Assembly: GCA_963804495.1 (NCBI GenBank)
Contig: CAWDQN010000011.1
Location: forward strand, 62,001-126,000
DNA from: Rhodovastum sp963804495
GTDB taxonomy: Bacteria > Pseudomonadota > Alphaproteobacteria > Acetobacterales > Acetobacteraceae
Reading direction: 5' to 3'
Length of the DNA stretch: 64,000 nucleotides
Of this stretch, positions 8,261 to 16,632 are shown piece by piece. Position 1 is the stretch's first letter. The number at the start of each line of letters is the position of its first letter. A model generated the notes under the pieces. It ran no database searches and had not been told where the DNA came from. It saw only the letters and a list, made by a program, of their open reading frames with translations. The translations under genes were made by a program, and so were the position numbers.

Positions 8261-8431
8261 CTAGCCCTTGAGCGCATCCTTGGCGCCGCCAACTGCGTTC
8301 TGCACCTTGCCTTCGACCTTCTCGGCCTGGCCTTCGGCGACCAGCTTGGAGTTACCGAGCACCTTGCCGGTGGTCTCCTTGATGTTGCCGACGACCTGCT
8401 TTGCCGAACCTTCGATACGATCCTTGTTCAT
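8261..8431 (-). CDS. CsbD-family stress protein (copy 2)
   Basis: A 56-residue protein, MNKDRIEGSAKQVVGNIKET and then AEGQAEKVEGKVQNAVGGAK, a near-consensus CsbD sequence. It is the same length as copy 1 at 5750-5920 and shares its frame, so the two are paralogs; the genes between them suggest an old duplication. GGAGA lies about 7 bases before the ATG. Likely expressed under general stress, by family knowledge; no specific operator is seen. Confidence 0.9.
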   Translation of the reverse strand: MNKDRIEGSAKQVVGNIKETTGKVLGNSKLVAEGQAEKVEGKVQNAVGGAKDALKG

Positions 8432-8794
8432 CTCAGTTTCTCCTGGGTTACAGCCCTTACGGGCGGGTCCGGCCGCGGCGGCGGTTGCCGCGCGGACGGC
8501 CGGCTTCAGCCGGCCTTGCGGGCCTGCTGGTCGTGCGTCATGGCGCCCATCATCCCGTCGTCATTGTAGCAATGGCCAAATGCCGCCATCCTGCGCCACC
8601 GCGCCTCTTGGTGCTCGCCGGAGTTGAGTTGATGGGTCGCCGGATGGTGATGGCGCGTGGCGACATAGGGATGGGGGTCGCCTCATGCGGCCAGGCAGCA
8701 ACCGGAAACACGTGACCGGTAGTTCGCAAAGTCCCCTTCGGAATAATCAGACCTTAGCAAGGTGCCCGACAAGGATGCCAGCTTCGGAAATTAC
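8432..8794. other. Gene-free stretch with a small hairpin
   Basis: No supported gene in about 360 bases. A perfect inverted repeat with a TTCA loop (GCCGGC either side) lies at 8499-8514 and could end a transcript or shape the CsbD leader. A short minus-strand frame of 27 codons beginning near 8591 ends at this hairpin but has no ribosome site. Confidence 0.4.
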
Positions 8795-9091
8795 TCAGTC
8801 CAATGGCAGGAGACCGCCGCCTTGTACTGCCCCCGCATGCGCGCAACGCCGCTCGATTGCCGCCAGTGCCAGACCCGCCAGGGCGGGAGGAGACTTCCCG
8901 CTGGTCTTTCGCATGATCGACGCGCGGTGCTTCTCGACCGTGCGCTGACCGATGCCGAGGTCGGCGGCGATATTCCTGCTGGGCTTGTCGGCAAGCACGC
9001 GTTCCGTGATTTGCTGACGGCGCGGCGCAAGGCTGGCCTCATTGGGCGCGGCTGTCTCGCGCTGTGCCGCCAGCACGCGCGAATCGCGCAC
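8795..9091 (-). pseudogene. LuxR/FixJ-type HTH domain remnant
   Basis: About 60 residues match the C-terminal DNA-binding domain of FixJ/LuxR response regulators: LAPRRQQITERVLADKPSRN, then IAADLGIGQRTVEKHRASIM, the recognition helix region. No receiver domain is present. The preceding residues (RDSRVLAAQRETAA) look like the usual linker, but the frame closes about 25 codons further up. The family is normally about 200 residues. It is best read as a 5'-truncated response regulator; a stand-alone HTH protein of 98 residues is the alternative. Confidence 0.65.
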
Positions 9092-9267
9092 CTGGTCCGG
9101 TGCACGCCCGACGCTGGCGCGGCCAGTTCCATGGCTTCATGATCCGCGGCAACCGCCGAATGCGATTCACCGCCACAAGCTTGGGATGCCGGGTCGCCAG
9201 CCACAAAGACAAATGCCGGTTGCGCGACGAAGACCGGCCTCCGGCTCGGGGCTTTGCCGCGGACCTA

Positions 9268-9288
9268 CCAAGGGGTGTTGCCCCTTGG
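9268..9288. terminator. Hairpin of the intergenic repeat family, 3' of cobI
   Basis: An 8-bp perfect stem (CCAAGGGG/CCCCTTGG) with a 5-base loop lies 14 bases beyond the cobI stop. The same CCAAGGG-type hairpin recurs at the ends of other operons in the window, so it probably works as a bidirectional terminator. There is no U-run, so the terminator role is inference. Confidence 0.55.
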
Positions 9289-9301
9289 GACCCACAGGTC
9301 T

Positions 9302-10063
9302 TCAGGAAATGGGCGTTCCGGGCCAGCGCTTGCCGGGCAGCAGGATCATCGAGAAATACGGCACCGTCGTCGCATCCACGTCGACCAACTGCATCACCCG
9401 TTGCCGCGCCATCGTCGCCCGCTCGACATACAGCGCCCGGTCGATCAGCCCAAGCTCACCCAGCACGGCGCGAACCTTGCTGAAATTGCCGCCCAGTTTC
9501 ATCACCGCCGCGGCTTCGCTCGCCGCCAGGCGGCGTGCCAGTTCGTCCGCCTCCAGCACGCCCGAGAGCACGGTCAGGGTCTGGTTGCGATACACCAACG
9601 GCGTCGCTACCGTCGCGGCGCACGCAACGATCGAACATACCCCGGGCACCACGATGGTCTCGTAACGTCCGGCCAGACGGTCGTGCAGATACATGAACGA
9701 GCCATAAAAGAACGGGTCGCCTTCGCAGATCGCCGCCACATCCCGACCGGCATCGAGATGCTCGGCAACCGAATCCGCGGCTGCATCGTAGAAGCCGCGC
9801 AGTGCCGTTTCATAGCAGAACGGTGGCGGCAGCTTTTCCGTGGTCACCGGATAGACCAGCGGCAGCAGCACCTGCTCATCACGCAGGTAGTCCCGCACGA
9901 TCGCCAGCGCGTTGCTGCTGCGCCCCTTCGCCACCGGGTAGGCAACCACCGGCGCCGCGCGCAACAGGCGTAGCGCCTTTACCGTGATCAGTTCCGGGTC
10001 GCCGGGACCGACGCCCAGGCCGAGCAGACGCCCGCGCGACGCGTCTTGCGGATGGCCACTCAA
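9302..10063 (-). CDS. cobI: Precorrin-2 C20-methyltransferase
   Basis: Transfers a methyl from SAM to C-20 of precorrin-2, giving precorrin-3A. The 253-residue product has the tetrapyrrole-methylase motifs LLGLGVGPGDPELITVKAL near the N-terminus, CEGDPFFYGSFMYLHDRL and PGVCSIVACAATVATPLVY in the middle, and MKLGGNFSKVRAVL near the end. There is no ATG in the right place. The best start is a TTG at 10063 overlapping the cobM stop as TTGA, giving MSGHPQDASRGR before the domain and a family-typical length. It is last in the DUF1636-cobW-cobN-cobM-cobI operon under riboswitch 1. Confidence 0.95.
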   Translation of the reverse strand: MSGHPQDASRGRLLGLGVGPGDPELITVKALRLLRAAPVVAYPVAKGRSSNALAIVRDYLRDEQVLLPLVYPVTTEKLPPPFCYETALRGFYDAAADSVAEHLDAGRDVAAICEGDPFFYGSFMYLHDRLAGRYETIVVPGVCSIVACAATVATPLVYRNQTLTVLSGVLEADELARRLAASEAAAVMKLGGNFSKVRAVLGELGLIDRALYVERATMARQRVMQLVDVDATTVPYFSMILLPGKRWPGTPIS

Positions 10064-10824
10064 ATCCGTCCTCCCGGGCGGAAGCGCCGCCGGTACTCCG
10101 GATCGTACAGCGCGCTGTCGCGAAAATCGCCATTGCCAAGCGCCCGGCCGACCAGCACCAGCGCGGTGCGCTCGATCGGCGCGGCTTGCGCCTGCGCGGC
10201 GATATCGCCCAGCGTGCCGCGCAGGATGCGCTGGTCCGGCCAGCTTGCCCGCACCACCACCGCCACCGGGCAATCGGCGCCATAGAACGGCAGCAACTCG
10301 GCAACGATGCGGTCGAGCGCATGGATCGCCAGGTGCACCGCCAATGTCGCTCCGGTGGCGCCGAACGCCGCCAGCGTCTCCCCCGGCGGCATTGCCGAGG
10401 CGCGCCCGGAGACGCGCGTCAGCACCACGCTCTGCGCCACCTCCGGCACTGTCAGCTCGTGGCCAAGGGCGCAGGCGGCAGCCGCGAAGGCCGGCACCCC
10501 TGGGGTGAGCGTATAGCCGATGCCATGCCGCTGCAGCCGGCGGATCTGCTCGGCCACCGCGCTGAACACCGACAGATCGCCGGAATGCAGCCGCGCGACA
10601 TCCAGCCCCTGCGCCTCCGCCGCCACGTATTCCGCCTCGATTTCGTCCAACGACATCGGCGCGGTATCGACGACGCGCGCCTCCGGCGGGCAGTGCGCCA
10701 GCAGTTCCGGCGGCACGATCGAGCCGGCGAAAAGGCAGATCGGGCAGCGTGCCAGCAGGTCGCGCCCGCGCAGGGTGATGAGGTCGGCCGCCCCCGGGCC
10801 GGCCCCGATGAAATGCACCGTCAC
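10060..10824 (-). CDS. cobM: Precorrin-4 C11-methyltransferase
   Basis: Methylates C-11 of precorrin-4 to make precorrin-5 in the aerobic cobalamin pathway. The 254-residue protein shows TVHFIGAGPGAADLITLRG, YAG-like LFAGSIVPPELL, LHSGDLSVFSAVAEQIRRL and the GTPGVPAF-like TLTPGVPAFAAAACALG, all diagnostic of CobM/CbiF. The start is GTG at 10824, overlapping the cobN stop as GTGA; an ATG-only reading would lose the SAM-binding glycine motif. The 3' end overlaps cobI by 4 bp, so translation is probably coupled along the operon. Confidence 0.95.
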   Translation of the reverse strand: MTVHFIGAGPGAADLITLRGRDLLARCPICLFAGSIVPPELLAHCPPEARVVDTAPMSLDEIEAEYVAAEAQGLDVARLHSGDLSVFSAVAEQIRRLQRHGIGYTLTPGVPAFAAAACALGHELTVPEVAQSVVLTRVSGRASAMPPGETLAAFGATGATLAVHLAIHALDRIVAELLPFYGADCPVAVVVRASWPDQRILRGTLGDIAAQAQAAPIERTALVLVGRALGNGDFRDSALYDPEYRRRFRPGGRI

Positions 10825-13800
10825 GCCCCGTCCCCCACATCGCCGTCCAGCGCCGAAGCCACCGCGTTGCGCCGCGGCCGCCACAAATCGCGGCGGATCG
10901 CCTCGCGCAGCCGCGCCGCCATCGCCGCCCGGGCGGCGGGATTGGCCTGGCGCAAAAACGCATCCACCGCCGCATCGCCCAGTGTGGCGTCGAACACCAG
11001 ATCGAACTGCCGGTCGAGCCGCTGCGGCAGCGTGGCGGCGAAGCCGCATAAGGTTTCCAGTGCCCGCGCGATCTCCGCGCCGCCGCGGTAGTCGTGGCGC
11101 ATCATGCCGGCGATCCACGCCGGGTTGGCCGCCCGACCGCGCACCACCCGCGCCAGCTCCTCGCCCAGGGTGCGCGTGCGCGGCGCCTCCGGCTGCGAGG
11201 TGTCCAGGTGGTACAGTGCCGGGCTTTGCCCCAACCCGTCGGCGGCGGCGGCGAAGCCACCTTCATGGGCGGCATATTCGGGGCTGTCGAGCAGGTCGGT
11301 CTCGCGATGGTCCTGCGCGTGCACGAAGGCATCCGCGGCAGCGACGCGGGCGGCGAAAGCGGCTGCGTCGCTGATGCCGTCAAGGTCGCGCCCATAGGCG
11401 AAGGCCGACCCGGCGAGGTAGGCGGCGCCGAGCTCGGCGCGATCCCGCCAGGCGCCGTCGGCGAGCGGCGCGGTGGTGCCGGCGCCGTAATCGCCCGGTG
11501 CGGTGCCGTACACGCGCGCGGTCGCCCGCCGTAGCGCCGCCCCCTCCAGCCCGCGGGCGGCTGCGGCCACTGCGTTCCAGTCGGCCGGCTCGTCGCGGTC
11601 CGCGATCAGCCGCACGGCGGCATCGAACAAGCCGATCTGCGTCTCGAACGTGTCGCGGAACAGGCCGGAGATGCGCAGCGTCACGTCCACCCGCGGCCGG
11701 TCGAGCAGTGCCAGCGGCAGTACCTCGATGCCGGTGACCCGTGCGGACCCGTCGTCCCAGACCGGTCGCGCGCCCATCAGCACCAAAGCGAGGGCGAAAT
11801 CCTCGCCGCCGGTGCGCAGGCTCGCGCTGCCCCACAGGTCGAGCACCAGGGCGCGCGGCCAGTCGCCATTATCCTGCAAATGCCGGCGCAGCAGGTCGGC
11901 GGCGGCGCGCTCGGCCAGCGCCAGGGCGGAGCGGGTGGGAATGGCGCGCGGGTCGATGGCGAACAGGTTGCGCCCGGTCGGCAGCACGTCGGCCCGCCCA
12001 CGCGTTGGCGCTCCCGCTGGCCCCGGCGCCACAAATCGCCCGTCCAGCGCCGCCAGCAGCGCCGCCGCCTCGGCTGGGGCGCTGCGGTCGAGATCGGTTT
12101 CCAGCCTTGCGGGATCGGCGGTGGGGCAGGCGCGGCACAACGCCTCCAGCAGCGCCGCCCGCCGCTCGCCGGTGGGCGCGTGGCCGAACACGTGCAGTCC
12201 GTCGCGGATTTGCAAATCCTTGACGTCGCACAGATAGGCATCGAGCCGCGCCAGCGCCTCGTCTTCGGGCGTGTCGCGTGCCACGCCGGTCTCGGCCAGC
12301 AGCCCTTCCGCCTCGGCGCGGTCGAGGATGTCCCGGCGCAGCAGCGCGGCGCGGCGGCGGTCGAGGCCATCGGCCACCGAATACTCGTCGATCAGCCGTT
12401 CCAGTTCGCTGGCAGCACCCTGGCTGCCGGCGCGTTTCAGCGGCGGCGTCAGGTGACCGATGGTGACCGCCCCCAACCGGCGCTTGGCCATCGCCGCCTC
12501 GCCGGGGTTGTTGACGATGAATGGATTGATCACCGGCAGCCCGCGGGCGAGCGCCACCGGCGCGCAGTCGGCCGACAGCGCCACCGACTTGCCCGGCAGC
12601 CATTCCAGCGTGCCGTGGGTGCCGAGGTGCAGCAGGGCATGAATGTCGATGCACTGGCGCAGCCAGAGGTAGAAGGCGACATAGGCGTGCCGCGGCGGCA
12701 GGTCGGGATCGTGGTAGCTGCTGCGGCGATCGTGCTGCGAGCCGCGGTCGGGCTGCACCGCCAGCACGAAGCGGCCGCGCTGCGCGTGCCGGAGCACAAA
12801 GGCGCCGGCGGCAACGTCAGGGTCCTCTGCCGCGTCGCCCCAGGCAGCGAGGACGCGCGCCCGCAGCGGCTCTGGCAGGGTCGCGAACAATTTTTCATAC
12901 TCGTCCAAACGCAGCACCGGCAGCGGTGGCGCCAGCGTCAGCAGCGCCACCGCGGGCGCGCTGCCGCCGGTGTCGTAGCCCTGCGCGCCGAGCAAAGAGA
13001 TTACCGCATCGAGGCTGGCGAACGTGTCGAGCCCCACCGCGTGCCCGACCTGCCCGCCGCCCGCGCCCGGATAATCCGACAGCACCACCGCAACCCGCCG
13101 CTGCCCCGCCGGCGTGGCGGCCAGCCGGGCCCAGCCCAGCGCGCGGTCGGCGGCCAGGGCGATGCCGTCCTCGTCCGGGCAATGGAGCGTGCGGGCGAAT
13201 TCCAGCCCGGCGACCGGCGCCGCCTTGGCTTTGAACGACACGGCGGTGGTCAGCAGCCGTCCGTCCAATTCCGGCAGCACCACCTGCATGGCCAGATCGG
13301 CCTGGGACAGGCCGCGCGCCGAGCCGGCCCAGGCCTCTCGCGCCTCCCCGGCCAGCAACAGTTGCAGCACCGGCACGCCGGCCGCGTCCAGCGGCGAGTC
13401 GCCCCCCTGCGCCGCGCTGAAGCAGGTCGCGTTCAGCACCACCGACGGACGCCAGGCGCGCAGCCGCGCGGCCACGAACACCGCCGCTTCCTGCTCCTTC
13501 AGGCTTGAAACATGGATCGCCCGCACACCGAAGCCGCGTGCCTGCAACGCCGCCGCCAGCGCTTCCACCGGGGCGATGTCGCCGGCCAGCAGATGCGCCC
13601 GGTAGAACACCAGCACAGCCAGCCCCGCCGGGCCGTCGCCGGCCACCGCCAGCGCATGCTCACCGGCAAGCGGGACCGGCATCGGCGGCGCCGGGGCCGC
13701 GACCTTGAGCCCACCGAGCGCGGCCATCAGACTCAGCCCTTGCGCGAGATTGCCCGGCCCGCCATGCCGCAGATACGCCTCCAGCCGTGCCCGCGCCGCC

Positions 13801-14195
13801 GCCGGCACGGTGGACAGCGCCGCCAGCCGCTCATCGTCCCGCCCGTCTCCCGGCACGATGGCCAGCGCGACCCCGTGCCGGCGGCACTGCGCCGCGAGCT
13901 CCTCGGCTCCGTAGCGCCAGTAGTCCAGCCCGCCGAGCAGCCGCACCACCACGCAGCGCGCCCGTGCCACCACCTGCTCGGCATACAAATCCACCGACAT
14001 CGGGTGGCGCAGCCGCGCCAGACTGGCCAGCCGCAGGCTTGGTCGCCCCGCCGGCATCGCCTCCCAGGCCGCTGCCGCCGCCGCCAGGTCGCTGTCGGCA
14101 AACGACAGGAAAACCAGAGTGGCCTGGCTCTGGCCGAGGTCTTCCGCCGCCTGCTCGTCATCCAGCGTCCGGCTCTCGCGCAGCAGCAGGTGCAT
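10821..14195 (-). CDS. cobN: Cobaltochelatase subunit CobN
   Basis: The large subunit of the ATP-dependent aerobic cobaltochelatase, which inserts Co2+ into hydrogenobyrinate a,c-diamide together with CobS and CobT. The 1124-residue protein belongs to the CobN/BchH/ChlH family, with YVAFYLWLRQCIDIHALLHL and GTHGTLEWLPGKSVALS in the middle, and DLWGSASLRTGGEDFALALV and EEYAAHEGGF-like blocks toward the C-terminus. It is at the short end of the CobN range (about 1080-1280). It starts 5 bases after the cobW stop. The CobS/CobT chelatase subunits are not in the window. Confidence 0.95.
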   Translation of the reverse strand: MHLLLRESRTLDDEQAAEDLGQSQATLVFLSFADSDLAAAAAAWEAMPAGRPSLRLASLARLRHPMSVDLYAEQVVARARCVVVRLLGGLDYWRYGAEELAAQCRRHGVALAIVPGDGRDDERLAALSTVPAAARARLEAYLRHGGPGNLAQGLSLMAALGGLKVAAPAPPMPVPLAGEHALAVAGDGPAGLAVLVFYRAHLLAGDIAPVEALAAALQARGFGVRAIHVSSLKEQEAAVFVAARLRAWRPSVVLNATCFSAAQGGDSPLDAAGVPVLQLLLAGEAREAWAGSARGLSQADLAMQVVLPELDGRLLTTAVSFKAKAAPVAGLEFARTLHCPDEDGIALAADRALGWARLAATPAGQRRVAVVLSDYPGAGGGQVGHAVGLDTFASLDAVISLLGAQGYDTGGSAPAVALLTLAPPLPVLRLDEYEKLFATLPEPLRARVLAAWGDAAEDPDVAAGAFVLRHAQRGRFVLAVQPDRGSQHDRRSSYHDPDLPPRHAYVAFYLWLRQCIDIHALLHLGTHGTLEWLPGKSVALSADCAPVALARGLPVINPFIVNNPGEAAMAKRRLGAVTIGHLTPPLKRAGSQGAASELERLIDEYSVADGLDRRRAALLRRDILDRAEAEGLLAETGVARDTPEDEALARLDAYLCDVKDLQIRDGLHVFGHAPTGERRAALLEALCRACPTADPARLETDLDRSAPAEAAALLAALDGRFVAPGPAGAPTRGRADVLPTGRNLFAIDPRAIPTRSALALAERAAADLLRRHLQDNGDWPRALVLDLWGSASLRTGGEDFALALVLMGARPVWDDGSARVTGIEVLPLALLDRPRVDVTLRISGLFRDTFETQIGLFDAAVRLIADRDEPADWNAVAAAARGLEGAALRRATARVYGTAPGDYGAGTTAPLADGAWRDRAELGAAYLAGSAFAYGRDLDGISDAAAFAARVAAADAFVHAQDHRETDLLDSPEYAAHEGGFAAAADGLGQSPALYHLDTSQPEAPRTRTLGEELARVVRGRAANPAWIAGMMRHDYRGGAEIARALETLCGFAATLPQRLDRQFDLVFDATLGDAAVDAFLRQANPAARAAMAARLREAIRRDLWRPRRNAVASALDGDVGDGA

Positions 14196-14199
14196 GCGC

Positions 14200-15249
14200 T
14201 CAGCCCGCCAAAGCGGTGGCGATGGCGGCGCGATCGATGCCGCTGCGGCCGATCACCACCAACTGCCCCTGCCGCGCCGCGCCCTCCGGCCAGGGCCGGT
14301 CGTACTGGTGCTGCAGCCGCGGCCCCACCCCTTGCACCGCCAGCCGCAGCGCCTTGCCGCGCACCGCCACGAACCCCTTGATGCGCAGAATGTCATGCGC
14401 CTCGGTCGCCCGGCGCAGCCGCTCGATCAGCGCCTCGGGCGCGCCAATTTCGCCCAGCGGCACCGCGAAACTGTCGAAATCATCATGCTCATGCGCCCCG
14501 TCCAGCGCGTCGTGGTGCGACGGCCGCGCCGCCAGATCGTCCTCGGCGGCCGCACCCAGGCCGAGCAGGATCGCCGGATCGAGCCTGCCATGCCGCGCCG
14601 GCACTGTCTTGACTGCACGCCCGAGCACCCCGCCGATCTCGCCTTGCAGCCGCGCCAGCGCGGACGCGTCCAGCAGGTCGGCCTTGTTCAGCACCACCAG
14701 ATCGGCCGCCCGCAACTGGTCCTCGTAGACTTCCGCCAGCGGGTTGTCGTGATCGAGCGAAGGGTCTTGCGCGCGTTGCCGCGCCACCGCCTCGGGGTCG
14801 TCGGCGAACCGCCCCGCTGCCACTGCCGGCCCGTCCACCACCGCCAGCACCCCATCGACGGTGACCCGTGCACGCATGGTTGGCCAGCCGAAGGCCTTCA
14901 GCAGCGGCTTGGGCAAGGCCAGGCCGGAGGTCTCGATGACGATGTGCTCGGGTGGGTTCGGCCGGTCGAGCAGTGCTTCCATGGTCGGCAGGAACTCGTC
15001 CGCCACGGTGCAGCACAGGCAGCCATTGGCCAGCTCGACAATATCCTCTGCGGCGCAGCCTTGGATGCCGCAACTGCGCAATGTTTCCCCGTCGATGCCC
15101 AGCGCGCCGAACTCATTGACGATCACGGCAATCCGCCGGCCACCCGCGTGTTCCAGCAAGTGACGCACCAGCGTCGTCTTGCCGGCGCCGAGGAAGCCGG
15201 TGACGATGGTGGCGGGGATGCGGGCGGCGTCCATCGTGGCGCGTCTCAT
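14200..15249 (-). CDS. cobW: CobW, G3E-family GTPase of cobalamin synthesis
   Basis: A metallochaperone GTPase thought to deliver Co2+ for corrin-ring insertion. In the 349-residue protein the Walker A motif GFLGAGKTT is at residues 18-26, the metal-binding CLCC at 77-80 and the NKAD guanine motif in VVLNKADLLD. A His/Asp-rich stretch (HHDALDGAHEHDDFD) precedes the C-terminal CobW domain. The ATG at 15249 overlaps the DUF1636 stop (ATGA); an ATG at 15234 would give a 344-residue protein starting MDAARIPATIV, equally family-like. It lies between DUF1636 and cobN, the classical position. Confidence 0.95.
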   Translation of the reverse strand: MRRATMDAARIPATIVTGFLGAGKTTLVRHLLEHAGGRRIAVIVNEFGALGIDGETLRSCGIQGCAAEDIVELANGCLCCTVADEFLPTMEALLDRPNPPEHIVIETSGLALPKPLLKAFGWPTMRARVTVDGVLAVVDGPAVAAGRFADDPEAVARQRAQDPSLDHDNPLAEVYEDQLRAADLVVLNKADLLDASALARLQGEIGGVLGRAVKTVPARHGRLDPAILLGLGAAAEDDLAARPSHHDALDGAHEHDDFDSFAVPLGEIGAPEALIERLRRATEAHDILRIKGFVAVRGKALRLAVQGVGPRLQHQYDRPWPEGAARQGQLVVIGRSGIDRAAIATALAG

Positions 15250-15620
15250 GCGATGCTGTCCAGATCGGGCACCCGGCCCAGCATGGCGTCCTGCAAGGTG
15301 GCCGGACGGCGGGAGGGCAGCACCGCGCCGTTGCGCGACGCCACATAGGCCGCCCCGTAGGCGAGCACATCGGCGGCCAGCTCGGGCGCCAGACCGCCGA
15401 CCAGATAGGTCCATTTGCCCGGCATGGCGATGGCGCAGGCGCAGCCGCGCTCGCAGCAGGCCAGGCAGGCGACCTCGGCGAGCGTCACCGGGGCGTCGTT
15501 GCCGGCGGCGATCAGCCCGGCGAGCGCGTCGTACAGCAACATGCCCGGCGGCGTCTCGTCATCGGCCAGCGTCCGGCCGGCCCGGCAGGTGGTGCAGACC
15601 ATCAATGTAGCGCGCGTCAT
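15246..15620 (-). CDS. DUF1636 metal-binding (ferredoxin-like) protein
   Basis: A 124-residue protein with cysteines in MVCTTCRAG near the N-terminus and CLACCERGCACAIAM in the middle. This spacing is typical of DUF1636, related to thioredoxin-like [2Fe-2S] ferredoxins. The family is repeatedly found beside cobW/cobN and under B12 riboswitches, so a role in cobalt handling or a redox step of corrin synthesis is inferred, not shown. The ATG at 15620 has GGAGGG about 6 bases upstream. It is the first gene after riboswitch 1. Confidence 0.88.
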   Translation of the reverse strand: MTRATLMVCTTCRAGRTLADDETPPGMLLYDALAGLIAAGNDAPVTLAEVACLACCERGCACAIAMPGKWTYLVGGLAPELAADVLAYGAAYVASRNGAVLPSRRPATLQDAMLGRVPDLDSIA

Positions 15621-15764
15621 CGCGGACCCTCCGGATCGGCGCCGGTGAGGGCGCACGTGCATCGCTGCGGGATGCCGGCCGCGTGCCGGCACTGCCGGCG
15701 GCGACCGTCGCGGGGTCGGCGCGGAGTCCGGGGCATCCCGCCCGGCACCACCTTGTTCTCCGTT

Positions 15765-15950
15765 GGCAGGTCTCCTGGCTCGCGGATCGAACGCCGCCCG
15801 TTTGCCTTCCCGGCCGCCCGGCGATTCGGGCGGGCCAGTGGCGTCACCACGGGCCGCTTTCCGCTCACAGTTGCGGGAGCAGCTGCGGGATTGGGGAATT
15901 CCCCCGCACCGCATTCCCTTTTCACCTTCCTGACGGAAGGACCATCGGTA
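15765..15950 (-). promoter_or_regulatory. Cobalamin riboswitch 1 (controls DUF1636-cobW-cobN-cobM-cobI)
   Basis: Read on the minus strand this has the B12-riboswitch consensus: AAAGGGAATGCGGTGCG near the 5' side, the B12 box region CTCCCGCAACTGTGAGCGG, the GCCACTGG element, GGGAAGGC, and the closing GAGCCAGGAGACCTGCC. It lies about 145 bases before the DUF1636 start. In this class, adenosylcobalamin binding sequesters the ribosome site or ends transcription, so the operon should be shut off when B12 is plentiful. cobO is divergently arranged on the other side. Confidence 0.95.
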
Positions 15951-16006
15951 GGCTTGTCATACAGGCCCTGCGCGGTTGACGTCAAAGCGGCCCGGCGGAG
16001 AACGAC

Positions 16007-16624
16007 ATGTCCGAAGACGACCTCACCGATGCCGCCGCGCGGCACCGTGCCAAGATGGAAAAACGCAAGGCCCTGCAGGATGCCGAGGCGGCGGCGCGCA
16101 CCCGCGAGCAGGGGCTGCTGATCGTTCACACCGGCGCCGGCAAGGGCAAGTCCACCGCCGCCTTCGGACTGGCCCTGCGCATGCTCGGCCATGGCCGCCG
16201 TGTTGGCGTGGTGCAGTTCATCAAGGGCGCCTGGAACACCGGCGAGCGCAGTGTGCTGGAAGGCTTCGGCCCGCTGCTCACCTGGCACAGCATGGGCGAG
16301 GGCTTCACCTGGAACACCAAGGACCGCGCCCGCGACATCGCCGCTTCCCGCCGCGCCTGGGACTGCGCGCTCGGCCTGATGCGCCAGCCCGACCTCGCCC
16401 TGCTGGTGCTGGATGAGCTGAACATCGCGCTCCGCTACGACTATCTACCCCTCGACGAGGTGCTGGCGGCGCTGCGCGGACGGCGCCCCGACCTGCATGT
16501 CGTCGTCACCGGCCGCAACGCCCGTCCCGCCTTGATCGAAGCGGCCGATCTGGTCACCGAAATGACGCTGGTGAAACATCCCGCCGCGGCCGGGGTGAAG
16601 GCGCAACAAGGCATCGAGTTCTGA
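16007..16624 (+). CDS. cobO: Cob(I)yrinic acid a,c-diamide adenosyltransferase
   Basis: Transfers the 5'-deoxyadenosyl group from ATP to Co(I) of the corrinoid. The 205-residue protein has the P-loop GAGKGKST at residues 43-50, the VGVVQFIKGAW strand, WNTKDRARDIAASRRAWDCA, and LLVLDELNIALRYDYL, all characteristic of CobA/CobO adenosyltransferases. The ATG at 16007 has GGAG about 8 bases upstream. It is the only plus-strand gene of the cobalamin block, divergent from riboswitch 1 and convergent with cobA. It has no riboswitch of its own. Confidence 0.96.
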   Translation: MSEDDLTDAAARHRAKMEKRKALQDAEAAARTREQGLLIVHTGAGKGKSTAAFGLALRMLGHGRRVGVVQFIKGAWNTGERSVLEGFGPLLTWHSMGEGFTWNTKDRARDIAASRRAWDCALGLMRQPDLALLVLDELNIALRYDYLPLDEVLAALRGRRPDLHVVVTGRNARPALIEAADLVTEMTLVKHPAAAGVKAQQGIEF

Positions 16625-16632
16625 TCCGGCGA

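Noticed and set aside
11880..13508. Plus-strand frame of 542 codons inside cobN
   Set aside because: Antisense shadow of cobN, which has intact family motifs throughout.
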